Assembly (NCBI RefSeq): GCF_003096195.1
Contig: NZ_CP023004.1
Span: 2,274,501 to 2,338,500, forward strand
From: Ereboglobus luteus
GTDB taxonomy: Bacteria > Verrucomicrobiota > Verrucomicrobiia > Opitutales > Opitutaceae
Length of the DNA stretch: 64,000 nucleotides
Direction: 5' to 3'
Shown one piece after another: positions 45,200 to 55,200 of the stretch (its first letter is position 1; every line of letters begins with the position of its first letter). A program made the translations under genes and the position numbers. The notes beneath the pieces were generated by a model. The model did not search any database. It worked only from the letters and a program-made list of their open reading frames with translations, and was not told where the DNA came from.

Positions 45200-47755
45200 A
45201 TGAAAACACACATTTCCCTGATCCTTGCCTTCCTTTGCCTGGCGGTTGTCCCGGCCCTGCGGGCGCAATTGATAGAAACCATCTGGACCGGGTCCGGTGG
45301 GGACACGCGCTGGGATAATCCCGCCAACTGGCGAACCGGCGCGGTGCCCGACGCGAACACTTATATAAATATCAAGCCGGCGCTGCACCCGGTGGTGCTT
45401 GATCTCACGGGCGTGAGCGGGACATTTCAGCTGAACGGCTTCGATTTAAATGACAGGGCCAACGGCACCGTCATGAACATCCGGGGCACCGACGCCGAAA
45501 CGGTCACCATGGATATCACCGGCCTTCCCGTCATGTGGTATTTGCATAGCGGCGGCGTGCCGAGTTCCGGAATCAATATAGACGACCTGCCGCAGGTCAT
45601 CTTTAATATCGGCAAAAATGGCGTGTTGAAATTCAGCCTGGTCAGCAGCGGCACGGGAGGCGGGACGGATTTCACCCGCTATAATGGCGATGTCGCCCAC
45701 GTGCGCCTGACTGACAATGCCGTTTTCGATGTGTCGGAGCGCGTGTGGATGGATCCCGATGGTTCGGGCACGATGCCGCCCCGACGGGCGCTGGCTGCCG
45801 TGAGCATGTTGCAGGCCGAGGCCGGCACCACCATCAAGATGGGGCGCAATTCGTTGCGAATCGGCGATAATTACAGCGCGCGTGCGGTCAGCAGCGTCGA
45901 GATTGCCGGCAATATGGAGGCTTCCGAGGGGGGGATATTGATCAAGTCCGATCCGGGGACGGTTATTATATCCGGGCAAAATTATTTTGGTTATGGTGAA
46001 TACGAAACAGAGTTGCGGACGGGAAACCTTTTGGATGACAACGGATTTCTTTTCACTGGCACGGTCTCAGACGCAAGAACCTCCTCCCGCAACCTCGTCA
46101 TGTCCCAAGTGAACAACGGCGTCATGGTTGTGAACAGCAATATCGGGGACACGCGCGTCACCTCCGCCGGCGCCACCCTTGCCGGGCACGGACGAACGGG
46201 GTCGGTGATCGTGGAGCAGGGCACCGTGACCGGCGGGGCCGGCAGAAACAGCCCCGATGTCGGCACGCTGTTTGTGGACGGCAATTTCGAGATGCGCGCC
46301 ACCGGCTCCAGCACCCTGTGGATAGACATCGGCAAAAACGGCACATACGACCGCATTCATGTGAGCGGCTCGGCGGTTGTTTCCGGAAGCACGCCGCTTC
46401 TGCGCCTTTGGGTGGCGGCCGGCTCCATCGTCGCCGGCGAGTATAAATTTCTAACCTCGGATTCGCTTATCGAGGGCACGTTCGCAAAGAATAAGGTGAT
46501 GATTCCCGAATCTCTTACCCTGGTTCCCGCCGATCCTGAAAATCCCGTCAGCGTTTCCGCCGACAAAAAAACCATGAGCGTTAAAATGCTGCAGCTTCCG
46601 TTCTCCGACGTGCGGGGGCTTTCGGACGGACAGTTGAAAGTGGCCGGTTACCTTGATTATTTGATCACCCAGGCCGATCCCAATTCGCCCGAGTCATACA
46701 ATCCGCTGGTTGGCGTGATGAATGGCAAGGCAAGCCGCGGTTTTTATGAAACGGCCATCGACCGGGACGCGTCGTTGAAATTATTGGCCGACGCCATGAA
46801 CCAGCTAACACCCATGGCGTATGTGTCCTTGTATGAAACAGCCATTGCCGGCATGAGCACACTGGCCGAGGGGGTGGAAAACCGGGTCAACCTGGCCTTC
46901 AAGCAGCCGTTCAGGGACAAGTTTAGCCTTTATACGAATTTTGAATACAGCACCTCGAAGACGGAGGCGACGCTGGATACCGAAAGCGCCAAGCTGGACA
47001 ATTATTATTATACAATCGGCGGATCCAAATCGGTGGGCGAAAACCTGATGCTTGGCGCGGAGCTGGTCATTGGTGACGGTTCCTACATACCCGACAAGGA
47101 CGGGTCCAAAATCAAGGGCAATAGTTACACCGTCAGTGTGTTTGGCGCATGGAAACGCGACAAGCTGACCGTGGGCGGGCTGGCGCTGTTTGGCTCCGAT
47201 GATTATTCATCGAATCGTTCCGTTAAAAAAACCGGGCAGGCGGATTATGTTTCCGCCGATATCGATGGTTCGCGCAGCGGATTGGGCGCCTGGGTTTCAT
47301 ACAAGCATGACATCGGCTCATTTTCCATAAGCCCGTATGGAGCCATGCACTGGATGAATTGGACCATGAATCGTTTCGAGGAAGACGGCCCCTCCTCCGT
47401 GGCGCTCACCGTTGAGAAACAAAAGGAGGATTTGATACAATCCCGGTTGGGCGTTCGCGCCGAAAAAGCCCTGTTTGCGCAGAATCATCCGAATTCGCTG
47501 TTTCATCTGTTTTTGGATGTGTCGTGGGTTTATCTATGGAAGGGCACCGATGCGCGAACCGTGAGAACGTCACTGGAGGGTTATTCCGTGGATGCCGTGG
47601 TGCCGGAACTATCCGACAGCGGTGTGCGCGCGACGCTCGGCATGTCGGCCGCGCTTGACAGCCGCTGGACATTTCAAGTGGGCGCGACCGCCCAGCGCGA
47701 CGGCGGTTTCGACACGCAATATAATTACCACGCCACCTTCGGTTATAAATTTTAA
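45200..47755 (+). CDS. autotransporter barrel protein, second of a related pair
   Basis: An 851-residue protein with a clear signal peptide (ISLILAFLCLAVVPALRAQ). The N-terminal WTG module (IWTGSGGDTRWDNPANW) is followed by a beta-helix passenger to about residue 465. The junction QLPFSDVRGLSDGQLKVAG is nearly the same as in the gene before. The barrel (about 570-851) includes IKGNSYTVSVFGAWKRDKL and ALFGSDDYSSNRSV, which parallel KSNTYGLHVNWRAGKWDLK and AFYGTDDYESTRSV in the neighbour. It ends in NYHATFGYKF. The two genes are therefore diverged duplicates. A terminator follows at 47778. Confidence 0.9.
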   Translation: MKTHISLILAFLCLAVVPALRAQLIETIWTGSGGDTRWDNPANWRTGAVPDANTYINIKPALHPVVLDLTGVSGTFQLNGFDLNDRANGTVMNIRGTDAETVTMDITGLPVMWYLHSGGVPSSGINIDDLPQVIFNIGKNGVLKFSLVSSGTGGGTDFTRYNGDVAHVRLTDNAVFDVSERVWMDPDGSGTMPPRRALAAVSMLQAEAGTTIKMGRNSLRIGDNYSARAVSSVEIAGNMEASEGGILIKSDPGTVIISGQNYFGYGEYETELRTGNLLDDNGFLFTGTVSDARTSSRNLVMSQVNNGVMVVNSNIGDTRVTSAGATLAGHGRTGSVIVEQGTVTGGAGRNSPDVGTLFVDGNFEMRATGSSTLWIDIGKNGTYDRIHVSGSAVVSGSTPLLRLWVAAGSIVAGEYKFLTSDSLIEGTFAKNKVMIPESLTLVPADPENPVSVSADKKTMSVKMLQLPFSDVRGLSDGQLKVAGYLDYLITQADPNSPESYNPLVGVMNGKASRGFYETAIDRDASLKLLADAMNQLTPMAYVSLYETAIAGMSTLAEGVENRVNLAFKQPFRDKFSLYTNFEYSTSKTEATLDTESAKLDNYYYTIGGSKSVGENLMLGAELVIGDGSYIPDKDGSKIKGNSYTVSVFGAWKRDKLTVGGLALFGSDDYSSNRSVKKTGQADYVSADIDGSRSGLGAWVSYKHDIGSFSISPYGAMHWMNWTMNRFEEDGPSSVALTVEKQKEDLIQSRLGVRAEKALFAQNHPNSLFHLFLDVSWVYLWKGTDARTVRTSLEGYSVDAVVPELSDSGVRATLGMSAALDSRWTFQVGATAQRDGGFDTQYNYHATFGYKF

Positions 47756-47777
47756 TATTCAATAACTCACACAACTT

Positions 47778-47807
47778 GCGGGAACTCGTCATGGGTTCCC
47801 GCTTTTT
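47778..47807 (+). terminator. Rho-independent terminator after the autotransporter pair
   Basis: GCGGGAAC (47778-47785) pairs perfectly with GTTCCCGC (47795-47802) around a nine-base loop. Five T bases (47803-47807) follow. It ends the TonB receptor-autotransporter transcript just before the GH29 gene. Confidence 0.9.
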
Positions 47808-47818
47808 AATACCTTGTC

Positions 47819-49072
47819 ATGAATCAACAAAACTCAACATCGGCGGATTTTTCGTGGTTTGATCATTCCCGTTACGGAATGTTTGTGCATTGGGGGGCGT
47901 ATTCGGTCGCCGCGCGCGGCGAGTGGGTGCGAAACCGCGAGCGCATTCCGCAGGACGAATACGCGCGTTTATACGCGGACAATTTTCGCGCCGAGAAATA
48001 TGATCCCGCCGCCTGGGCCGCGCTCGCGAAGGAGGCGGGCATGGGGTATGTCGTCATCACGACACGGCACCATGACGGGTTTGCGTTGTGGCCCACGGCA
48101 ACCAGCGATTTTCACGCGGGGCGCGTCGGCCCCAAGCGCGATTTGTTGAAGCCGTTTGTCGAGGCCGTGCGGGCCGCGGGATTAAGGGTAGGATTTTATT
48201 TTTCCCCCGCCGACTGGCGGCATTCCGATTATCCGGGGTCTTATTATCGCGACTGGCCGGGGACGGGCGACTGGTGTTCGCCGGATGCCAGGGCGCGCAT
48301 GCTGTCCTGTTATCGCGAGCAGTTGGTCGAGCTGATGACGGGTTACGGGAAAATCGATTATCTTTGGTATGACGGTTGCATCCCGGCGGATCTCGCAACG
48401 CCCGAAATCAATGAGGAGGTGATTCGCTTGCAGCCGCACATTCTCATAAACGAGCGCAATGGCGCGCCGTGGCATGTGCATATTTCCGAGCAGGCGATCA
48501 ACCCTCCCAAGCGGCGCGATATGCGCTGGGAGGCGTGCATGACCCTCAACGACAACTGGGGATGGCACGCGGGCGACACAAATTGGAAGTCGGCCCGCGA
48601 GGTCGTCAAGATGCTCTGCGAAACCGCCGCCGGCGGCGGAAATCTGCTGCTCAACATCGGGCCGCGCCCGGATGGCTCGGTTCCCGGGGAGACCGTTCGC
48701 ATTTTGCGCGAGTCGGGCGCGTGGCTGGCGCGCAATGGCGACGCGATCCGCGGTTGCGAGCGCTCGCCGTTCACTTGGAACAACTGGGGCCGCGTCACCG
48801 TGCGGGGGAATCGCGTTTACCTGCACATCCGAAACGGCACGGGACGCGAGCTGTGCTGGGCGGAGTTGAAAAACAAAGTGCTCGCGGCGCGCTGGCTCGA
48901 CGGCGGAGCTCCGGTCAAATTTGACCAACAAGGTGAACGCCTTTTCCTGCGCGACCTTCCCGTGGAACTGCCCGATCCGCTGACGAGCACAATTGAATTG
49001 ACTGTGGAGGGCGCGCCGGAACCTTTGACTCAACAAACAACATTCTGGATTCCCGGCGAGCCGGCGGCGTGA
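47819..49072 (+). CDS. GH29 alpha-L-fucosidase
   Basis: A 417-residue enzyme with the GH29 landmarks. These are the GMFVHWGAYSV strand (residues 20-30), TTRHHDGFALW (81-91), the predicted nucleophile D185 in YLWYDGC, and GGGNLLLNIGPRPDG near residue 280, which closes the barrel. A small C-terminal beta domain follows. It removes terminal alpha-L-fucose. No signal peptide is present, so it acts in the cytoplasm on imported oligosaccharides. It starts 12 bases after a terminator, so its promoter may lie in or before the terminator region. A ThuA-like gene and an oxidoreductase gene follow on the same strand. Confidence 0.93.
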   Translation: MNQQNSTSADFSWFDHSRYGMFVHWGAYSVAARGEWVRNRERIPQDEYARLYADNFRAEKYDPAAWAALAKEAGMGYVVITTRHHDGFALWPTATSDFHAGRVGPKRDLLKPFVEAVRAAGLRVGFYFSPADWRHSDYPGSYYRDWPGTGDWCSPDARARMLSCYREQLVELMTGYGKIDYLWYDGCIPADLATPEINEEVIRLQPHILINERNGAPWHVHISEQAINPPKRRDMRWEACMTLNDNWGWHAGDTNWKSAREVVKMLCETAAGGGNLLLNIGPRPDGSVPGETVRILRESGAWLARNGDAIRGCERSPFTWNNWGRVTVRGNRVYLHIRNGTGRELCWAELKNKVLAARWLDGGAPVKFDQQGERLFLRDLPVELPDPLTSTIELTVEGAPEPLTQQTTFWIPGEPAA

Positions 49073-49114
49073 ACCGCGGTCGATTATATTATCCAAAAAC
49101 AATTATTTATAAGC

Positions 49115-49894
49115 ATGAGCAATATTGACGAGCCAGTCCGCGTGGTGGTTTGGAACGAAAACCGGCACGAAAAGAATAATCCGAAAGTTGCCGCGATTTA
49201 TCCACAGGGCATTCACGAGGCGATTGCCGCGCCGCTGCGCGCCACCGGCGGCATTGATGCGAAAACGGCCACATTGGACGAGCCGGAGCACGGGCTCGCG
49301 CAGGACGTGCTTGATGCGACCGATGTCCTCATCTGGTGGGGGCACATGGCCCACGGCGATGTGCGGGACGAGATTGTCGCCCGCGTGAAAAAACGCGTGC
49401 TCGAGGGCATGGGGCTCATCGTGCTGCACTCGGGCCATTATTCAAAAATCTTCAAGGCGCTCATGGGCACGACATGTTCGCTCAAGTGGCGCGAATCGAC
49501 GGACAAGGAGCGTATCTGGAACGTGAGTCCCGCGCATCCCATCGCGGCCGGCCTGCCGGAGCATTTTGAACTGCCCGCCGAGGAAATGTATGGCGAGCCG
49601 TTTGGCATTCCGGAGCCCGACGAACTGGTGTTCATCTCGTGGTTCACGGGCGGCGAGGTGTTTCGCAGCGGCGCAACGTGGCGGCGCGGTCACGGACGGG
49701 TGTTTTATTTCCAGCCGGGGCACGAAACCTACCCGACGTATCACGACAAAAATATCCAGCGCGTGATTGCCAACGCCGTGCGCTGGGCGCGCCCGACCGT
49801 GCGGATTGCCGATGTTTGCCCGAATGTCAAAGCGCTCGAGCCGCTGCCCGTTGATTCCGAGGCGGAGACGCGTTCCAAAGTTGGCTACAAGTAA
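49115..49894 (+). CDS. ThuA-like protein (trehalose-utilisation family)
   Basis: A 259-residue protein of the ThuA glutamine-amidotransferase-like fold. Landmarks are [20 protein letters not shown] at the start, [20 protein letters not shown], and [21 protein letters not shown] late [18 protein letters not shown] also matches. ThuA members accompany sugar dehydrogenases in uptake and breakdown of disaccharides and other sugars, but their exact reaction is not settled. There is no signal peptide. It ends three bases before the Gfo/Idh/MocA gene, so the two are clearly cotranscribed and likely work on the same sugar. Confidence 0.9.
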   Translation: MSNIDEPVRVVVWNENRHEKNNPKVAAIYPQGIHEAIAAPLRATGGIDAKTATLDEPEHGLAQDVLDATDVLIWWGHMAHGDVRDEIVARVKKRVLEGMGLIVLHSGHYSKIFKALMGTTCSLKWRESTDKERIWNVSPAHPIAAGLPEHFELPAEEMYGEPFGIPEPDELVFISWFTGGEVFRSGATWRRGHGRVFYFQPGHETYPTYHDKNIQRVIANAVRWARPTVRIADVCPNVKALEPLPVDSEAETRSKVGYK

Positions 49895-49897
49895 GCC

Positions 49898-50992
49898 ATG
49901 CGAAAAACGTCTTCCCGAAAAAAGCCCGTTCGCATCGCGATCATCGGCGCGGGCGGCATGGGAAACACGCATGCGGACTGCTTTCGGAAAATTCCCGGTT
50001 GCGAGCTCGTGGCGGCCGTGGATGTGGACGCCGGGCGCGCCGCCGAGTTTTGCGCGGCGCACGGAATACCGCATTCGTTCGGGCGCGTTGATGAGATGCT
50101 CGCCGGGGTTGATGTCGATGCGGTGAGCATAGTCACGCCGGACGTGTTTCATGCGGCGCAGTCGATCCAGTGCCTCGCGGCGGGCAAGCATGTGCTTTGC
50201 GAAAAACCGCTCGCGACCGACTATCGCGAGGCATCCGCGATGGTCTCGGCGGCGCGCAAGGCCGGCACCGTCAACATGGTCAATTTTTCCTATCGCAACT
50301 GGTCGTGCATCCAGGCCGTGGCCGCGCTGGTGCGGAAGGGCGGGGTGGGGGAGATTCGCCATGTGGAGGCGAGCTATTTGCAGGCGTGGCTCGTGAGCAA
50401 GGCGTGGGGTGACTGGCGCACGTCGCCGAAATGGCTTTGGCGTCTTTCGGGCAGGCACGGCAGCAAGGGTGCGCTCGGCGATATCGGCGTGCATATCGTG
50501 GACTTCGCGACGTATCCCGCCGGGCCGATCAAACGCGTGCATTGCAAGCTCGGAACGTTCGGCAAGGCGCCAAAAAATCGCGTCGGCGAATACAAACTCG
50601 ATGCGAACGATTCTGCCGTCATGACGGTCGAGTTTGCCAGCGGCGCCCTTGGCACGATTCACACCACCCGCTGGATGGGCGGCCACGCCAACCGTCTGTT
50701 CCTGAAAATCGCGGGCACGCGCGGGACGGTGGAAATTGACTCGGAGAAAACGACGGAAGGCTATCGCATTTGCGCGGGCGGGGATCTCGACACGGCGACG
50801 TGGCGCGATGTCGCGGTGAAACCGACACCCACCAACTACGAGCGCTTCATCACAAGCATCCGCACGGGACGGCGCGAGCAGCCGGATTTCGCCCGCGGCG
50901 CCGAAATCCAACGCGTGCTCGACGCCTGTTTCGAGTCGGACGCAAGGGGAATGCCCGTGGCTGTTTGCTCAAAAAGGGCGGCGAGGCGATAA
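49898..50992 (+). CDS. Gfo/Idh/MocA family oxidoreductase
   Basis: A 364-residue enzyme. The N-terminal Rossmann motif is RIAIIGAGGMGNTHADCF (residues about 11-28), with DVDAGRAAEF after the second strand and the family lysine in LCEKPLATDYREA. The C-terminal alpha/beta domain includes GALGDIGVHIVDFATYPAG, where D and H help bind sugar. It oxidises or reduces a sugar or sugar-like hydroxyl with NAD(P). No export signal is present. It is coupled to the ThuA-like gene. The stop codon lies inside a hairpin shared with the convergent GH130-type gene. Confidence 0.92.
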   Translation: MRKTSSRKKPVRIAIIGAGGMGNTHADCFRKIPGCELVAAVDVDAGRAAEFCAAHGIPHSFGRVDEMLAGVDVDAVSIVTPDVFHAAQSIQCLAAGKHVLCEKPLATDYREASAMVSAARKAGTVNMVNFSYRNWSCIQAVAALVRKGGVGEIRHVEASYLQAWLVSKAWGDWRTSPKWLWRLSGRHGSKGALGDIGVHIVDFATYPAGPIKRVHCKLGTFGKAPKNRVGEYKLDANDSAVMTVEFASGALGTIHTTRWMGGHANRLFLKIAGTRGTVEIDSEKTTEGYRICAGGDLDTATWRDVAVKPTPTNYERFITSIRTGRREQPDFARGAEIQRVLDACFESDARGMPVAVCSKRAARR

Positions 50993-50999
50993 GCCTCGC
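50981..50999. terminator. hairpin over the stop codon between convergent genes
   Basis: GCGAGGC (50981-50987) and GCCTCGC (50993-50999) are perfect complements around GATAA, which includes the TAA stop of the oxidoreductase. No T run follows, so intrinsic termination is uncertain. Its place between convergent genes suggests an RNA 3' end structure. Confidence 0.5.
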
Positions 51000-51015
51000 G
51001 CCCGCCCCTCATCGC

Positions 51016-52068
51016 TCACTCGCCCGAATCCAGCGCATTGAGCGATTCGAGCATTTGCGCAATCGACAGCCTGGCTCCGCAAATCACCGAGTCGGCGGCG
51101 CCGTAATACATCGTCACCGTGTCGCCATCGACGACATGGCCGTTTGTGAACACCACGTTTTGCATAAACCCGGCGGTTTCGTAATCCTCCGCCGGGCGCA
51201 TGATCGGGCTCGTCGAGCGGGCCAGCACTTTTGTCGGATCGTTCAAATCCAGAAGCAGCAGTCCCAGTGAGTATTCGCCCTTTGCGTCCACGGCGTGATA
51301 AATTTCAAGCCACCCCCTGGGCGTGCGAATGGGCTCGGCGCCGGCGCCAATCTTCATCGCCTCCCAGCCGGGGCGCGGGCGGGCGATCCATTGGTGCGCG
51401 CCCCAGTGCAGCAAATCCGGCGAGCGTGAAATCCATATCCACGGTCCGCCGATGTCGTTGTGCGTCGGGCGGTGCAGCGCGTAATAATGTCCGTTTATTT
51501 TTTCGGGAAACAGCGCGCAGTCTTTGTTTGGCGGCGGGAAGATCATCCCTTCCCGATCAAAAGTTTTCCAATCTTTCGTGCGTATCAGGCCGACGCCGTA
51601 ACCCGCGTCGGAAACCGCCGTGTAGGTGATGTTATAAACACCGTCGATGCAGCACACGCGGGCGTCCTCAATGCCGAAGCTTTCGAGTTTTCCATTACCA
51701 ATCAGCACGGGTTCCGGTTCGACCTCGAAGCGCACACCGTCATCGCTCCACGCGAGGCGCAGGTGCGAAAGCGTGGTCAGGTAACATTGCCCCTCGTGGA
51801 CAAACAGGCGGGCGTCCGAAGCCTGTCCGCGTTCGGCCGTGCTGGATTTCACGATGCGCATTCCATCCGGAGCCTCCGGATCAAGCACCGGTGTGGATAT
51901 AAAACCGTCTTCCTGCACGGGACGCTCCGCCACGCGCAGCAAAAGGCCGATGCGCCCGTTGTGGACAAACGCGCCCGGATTCAACAGGCATGCGACCTCC
52001 ATGTCCGGGCGGCTCGGCTTGACGTCCGCCGGGCGAAGAATGGGGTTTTCTGGAAAACGAAATATCAT
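51016..52068 (-). CDS. GH130-type glycoside phosphorylase/hydrolase
   Basis: A 350-residue five-bladed beta-propeller protein. RFPENPILRPADVKP at the start, VACLLNPGAFVHNGRIGLLL and LESFGIEDARVCCIDGVYNI match GH130. The aspartate of the EDAR segment is the usual catalytic acid, and the LHRPTHNDIGGPWIWISRSP strand lines the pocket. Family members phosphorolyse or hydrolyse beta-mannosides. The exact linkage cannot be read here. The frame is open to 52215, but ATG 52068 gives the usual MIFRFPENPIL start. No signal peptide, so cytoplasmic. It lies downstream of the rhamnosidase... relative order on the minus strand is large secreted proteins, rhamnosidase, then this gene. Confidence 0.85.
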   Translation of the reverse strand: MIFRFPENPILRPADVKPSRPDMEVACLLNPGAFVHNGRIGLLLRVAERPVQEDGFISTPVLDPEAPDGMRIVKSSTAERGQASDARLFVHEGQCYLTTLSHLRLAWSDDGVRFEVEPEPVLIGNGKLESFGIEDARVCCIDGVYNITYTAVSDAGYGVGLIRTKDWKTFDREGMIFPPPNKDCALFPEKINGHYYALHRPTHNDIGGPWIWISRSPDLLHWGAHQWIARPRPGWEAMKIGAGAEPIRTPRGWLEIYHAVDAKGEYSLGLLLLDLNDPTKVLARSTSPIMRPAEDYETAGFMQNVVFTNGHVVDGDTVTMYYGAADSVICGARLSIAQMLESLNALDSGE

Positions 52069-52221
52069 GCGCAAAATATCCGGCGCGCGCAAATCACCAT
52101 CAAGTAAATAGACCCATTGCGGCGCATATACAGAAAAGGAACAATTAGCCGGAATGTTTGCGGGATGTCCGTGAGAATCGAAAAGATTCATCCACGCGCA
52201 ACCGTTCGGAGGCATGAGGTC

Positions 52222-55200
52222 TCAGCTGACGAGAATGATGTGAAGTGATTCTCCTGTCGCGCAAACGCGCCGCGCGGCGCCGGCGGATGCGTTTCGTATT
52301 TTTCCCGCGAAAATTTTCACGCGGGCCTTGGGATCTACTTCGGCGGGAATTTCAATCTCGGCGGGCGTGCCCGGCGGCAGCGTGGCGCGCAGCTCAAATG
52401 CGGGCGCGGCGTTTGCGGCGCGTTTTTTGTCGCGGTTTATTTTCCAGAAAACTTCGACAACTCCGCGCGGAGTCGGAACACGTCCGCGCGCCCAATCAAG
52501 CCCGCCCGGTTGCGGGGCGATGCGCACGGTGGCGTAGCCGGGTCTGGCGGGCTGCACGCCGAGAACGTGGGCGCTGAGAAAATACGTCGGCGCGGCCGAC
52601 CAGCCGTGGCAATGGCTGCGGGTCATGCGCGGTTTGTCCGCGTGATACATTTCCCAGAACGTCGTGGCGCCGGCCTTGATTTGTTTGCCCCAATAGTCGC
52701 GAATGAGGCGCGTCATGTCGGCTCCGCGTTTTTCACGGGCGAGACCCTCTAGGACGAAAAACATGAAGAACGGGCTGCCCGCTTTTACGAACCCTTCTGG
52801 GGCTTCGCTCATGATTTTGCGCGCGCGCGCGGCGCGCTCCGGCGTCGGAACGCCCGCGATGGTTGCGGCGGTGTGGGTTTGCTGGCTGAACACGACGGAG
52901 CGCGTGCCGTCGGCGCGAATGCAGTCGATGTAGGCGCGGCGTTTCGCGTCCCAGAGATGCGTGTTGATCGCGGCGGCGATTTTGTCGGCGAGGCGCGTCC
53001 AGCGTCGCGCTTGACTGGCGGCATCCCTGCCGAGGGCGCGGGCGAGCGCGGCGCACTGGCGAAGCCCGAGGACGGCGAGGCAGTTGAGGTGCGTGACTTC
53101 GCCGCCTGAGGGCGTGTCGAGCGCGGCCCAGTCAAACATGTTCCATGCGTGGATTTTTATGAGGCCGCGCGGGCTGATGAAGCTTTCGATGCCGTCAACA
53201 TTGAGGTCGATGGCCCGGATCATTTCGCGAGCGAAGGCATGGTCGCCAGTGTGCCGGTAATGCTCCTCCGCCCAGCGCATCCACAAAAAGCTCCACGCGG
53301 GAAGAATGTTCTGCCACGCGCTGGGAACCTGGCTTTCGACGAGTGGCGAACGCGCGAGGCTTTGGGCGGCGACGCGCCAGGAATGCGCGCTGAGGCGCGG
53401 GTCGCCGTTTGCCACGAGGTCAACAAGCGCCTCGTTGCGGCCGTCGCCAACCCAGAATGTCTGCTCGTAGCTGGGGCAGTCGGTGTAGGTGTCCTCGGAG
53501 CAGCAGCAGACGGAGTGCGCGCCGGCCTCCCAGATTCGCTCGAGCAGCGTGTCGGAACAGGTGAACGCGCCCTGGCGTTGCTGCGGATAGGTGCTGAGGA
53601 GCGCACGAATGTGACGAATACGAACGGGCCGGTCGAAGTTGCGCAGGCTGAACCAGGAATACTGAAAACCGCGGCGGACGAGCGTGCGGTAACGTTGCGG
53701 ACCTTCCCGGCAGATATAGCGGAAGGAGTTCTTCATGTTTTCCGCGAGATTGAAACGGCCGTCGGGCTGGATGAACTCGAAGTTGTGGTTGTCAACAATC
53801 GTGCCGCAGGGCGCGTCGATTTCGATTTCGTGATAACCGATCACCTCCCGGCCAAAGTCGAGCAACAGGCGGACGCCGCCGCTTGCGGGCGTTGGATGGA
53901 TGGTTGTCCATTCCGCCGTGCCGTGTTGAAGCGCGGCCGGGTTTTCGACGCGCGGACGAATGTCGGGGATGACGCGCTCCGAGGCGCATTGCGCGTAGAT
54001 GTCGGCGCCAGCGACCATGTCGCGCGTGAGCGGGCGAACATATTCGGCCGCGAGTTCGCCGTCGTCGAGGCATCCGCGCGCACGGATGCGCTTGAATTGT
54101 TTAGCGGTGGCGCCGGAGGGGATTGCGGCGGCGCAAACAGGATGTTGTTCGCCGGTGATCGGAGGCGGGGCGGGGAGTTCGAACGGGCCGACCGCAAGCC
54201 AGGGCGCCGGCGCGTCGTCCGCGTGCCGCGGATAGGCCGCCCATGTGACGGGGCGTGCGACCCAGACGTTGAGAACGATCCACCAGTAGCGGTCGCGCGG
54301 CGGCATCTCGCACATGAGGGTGTTCCACCCGGCCTTGAGGCGGGCGTGCGCGACTCCGGTGTCGGTGCGCTGGAGCGTGTTGTCGTCGAAGGCGAGTGGT
54401 TTTCCATTGAGCGTCCACGGGACAAACGGGCGGAGGTGCGGTTGGTGGAGCTGGATCGCCTGCGCTCGCTCGCTGTAAATATGCGTGAGCAACAGCATGT
54501 CGCAGCACGGCGCGTTGGCCGTGAAATCGTCCGGATTGAGATATGCGCGCGGGTTGAGATTCCACGAATAGTCGGCCGTGCGAACGGCTTCGACCTCGCG
54601 GACGCGAACCGGATCGACGGGGTTGCGGGTGAGTTGCGGGATGTCGCGCAGCACGAATTTGTCGTGCGCGCCTCCGCCCGCGTTGGCGACGGCAATGGCG
54701 GCCGGCCATGCGGCGAGTTGCGCGGCGGTTTCGGCCGGGGGCGTGTGCGAGGACCAGTCGTGCGGAAAGGCGCGCGCGTCGAATTGCTCCTCCCATGCCT
54801 GCATGCAACTGATGCGCGGGACTGGCCAGAGGTGCCCGGCGTGGGGTGCCGCGCGCCATTCGCCGGAATCGTCGGTGACGAGCGTGCGCGCGCCGGAAGC
54901 GTCGCGCCATGCGAGCTGCGCGATCATGCCGGGCGCGGCGTGCAGATATTGGAATGTGCCGATGCCGAAGTGCTGCGCGAGGACTGCGATGACATTGCGC
55001 CCGGGGCGAAGCACGGCGCGCAAGTCGTAGGGATCAACGGGCCAGGGCGATTGCCACGAGCGCGCGGGGCCGTGGCCGAGCCAAACGCCGTTGACGTAAA
55101 CCTCATAACGCGAGTCGGCCGTGATGAGCAGGGTGGGCGTGTCAGCGTCCGCTTGGATACCGCCGTGGATTTCGAACTCGCGACGGAAACAAACGACATT

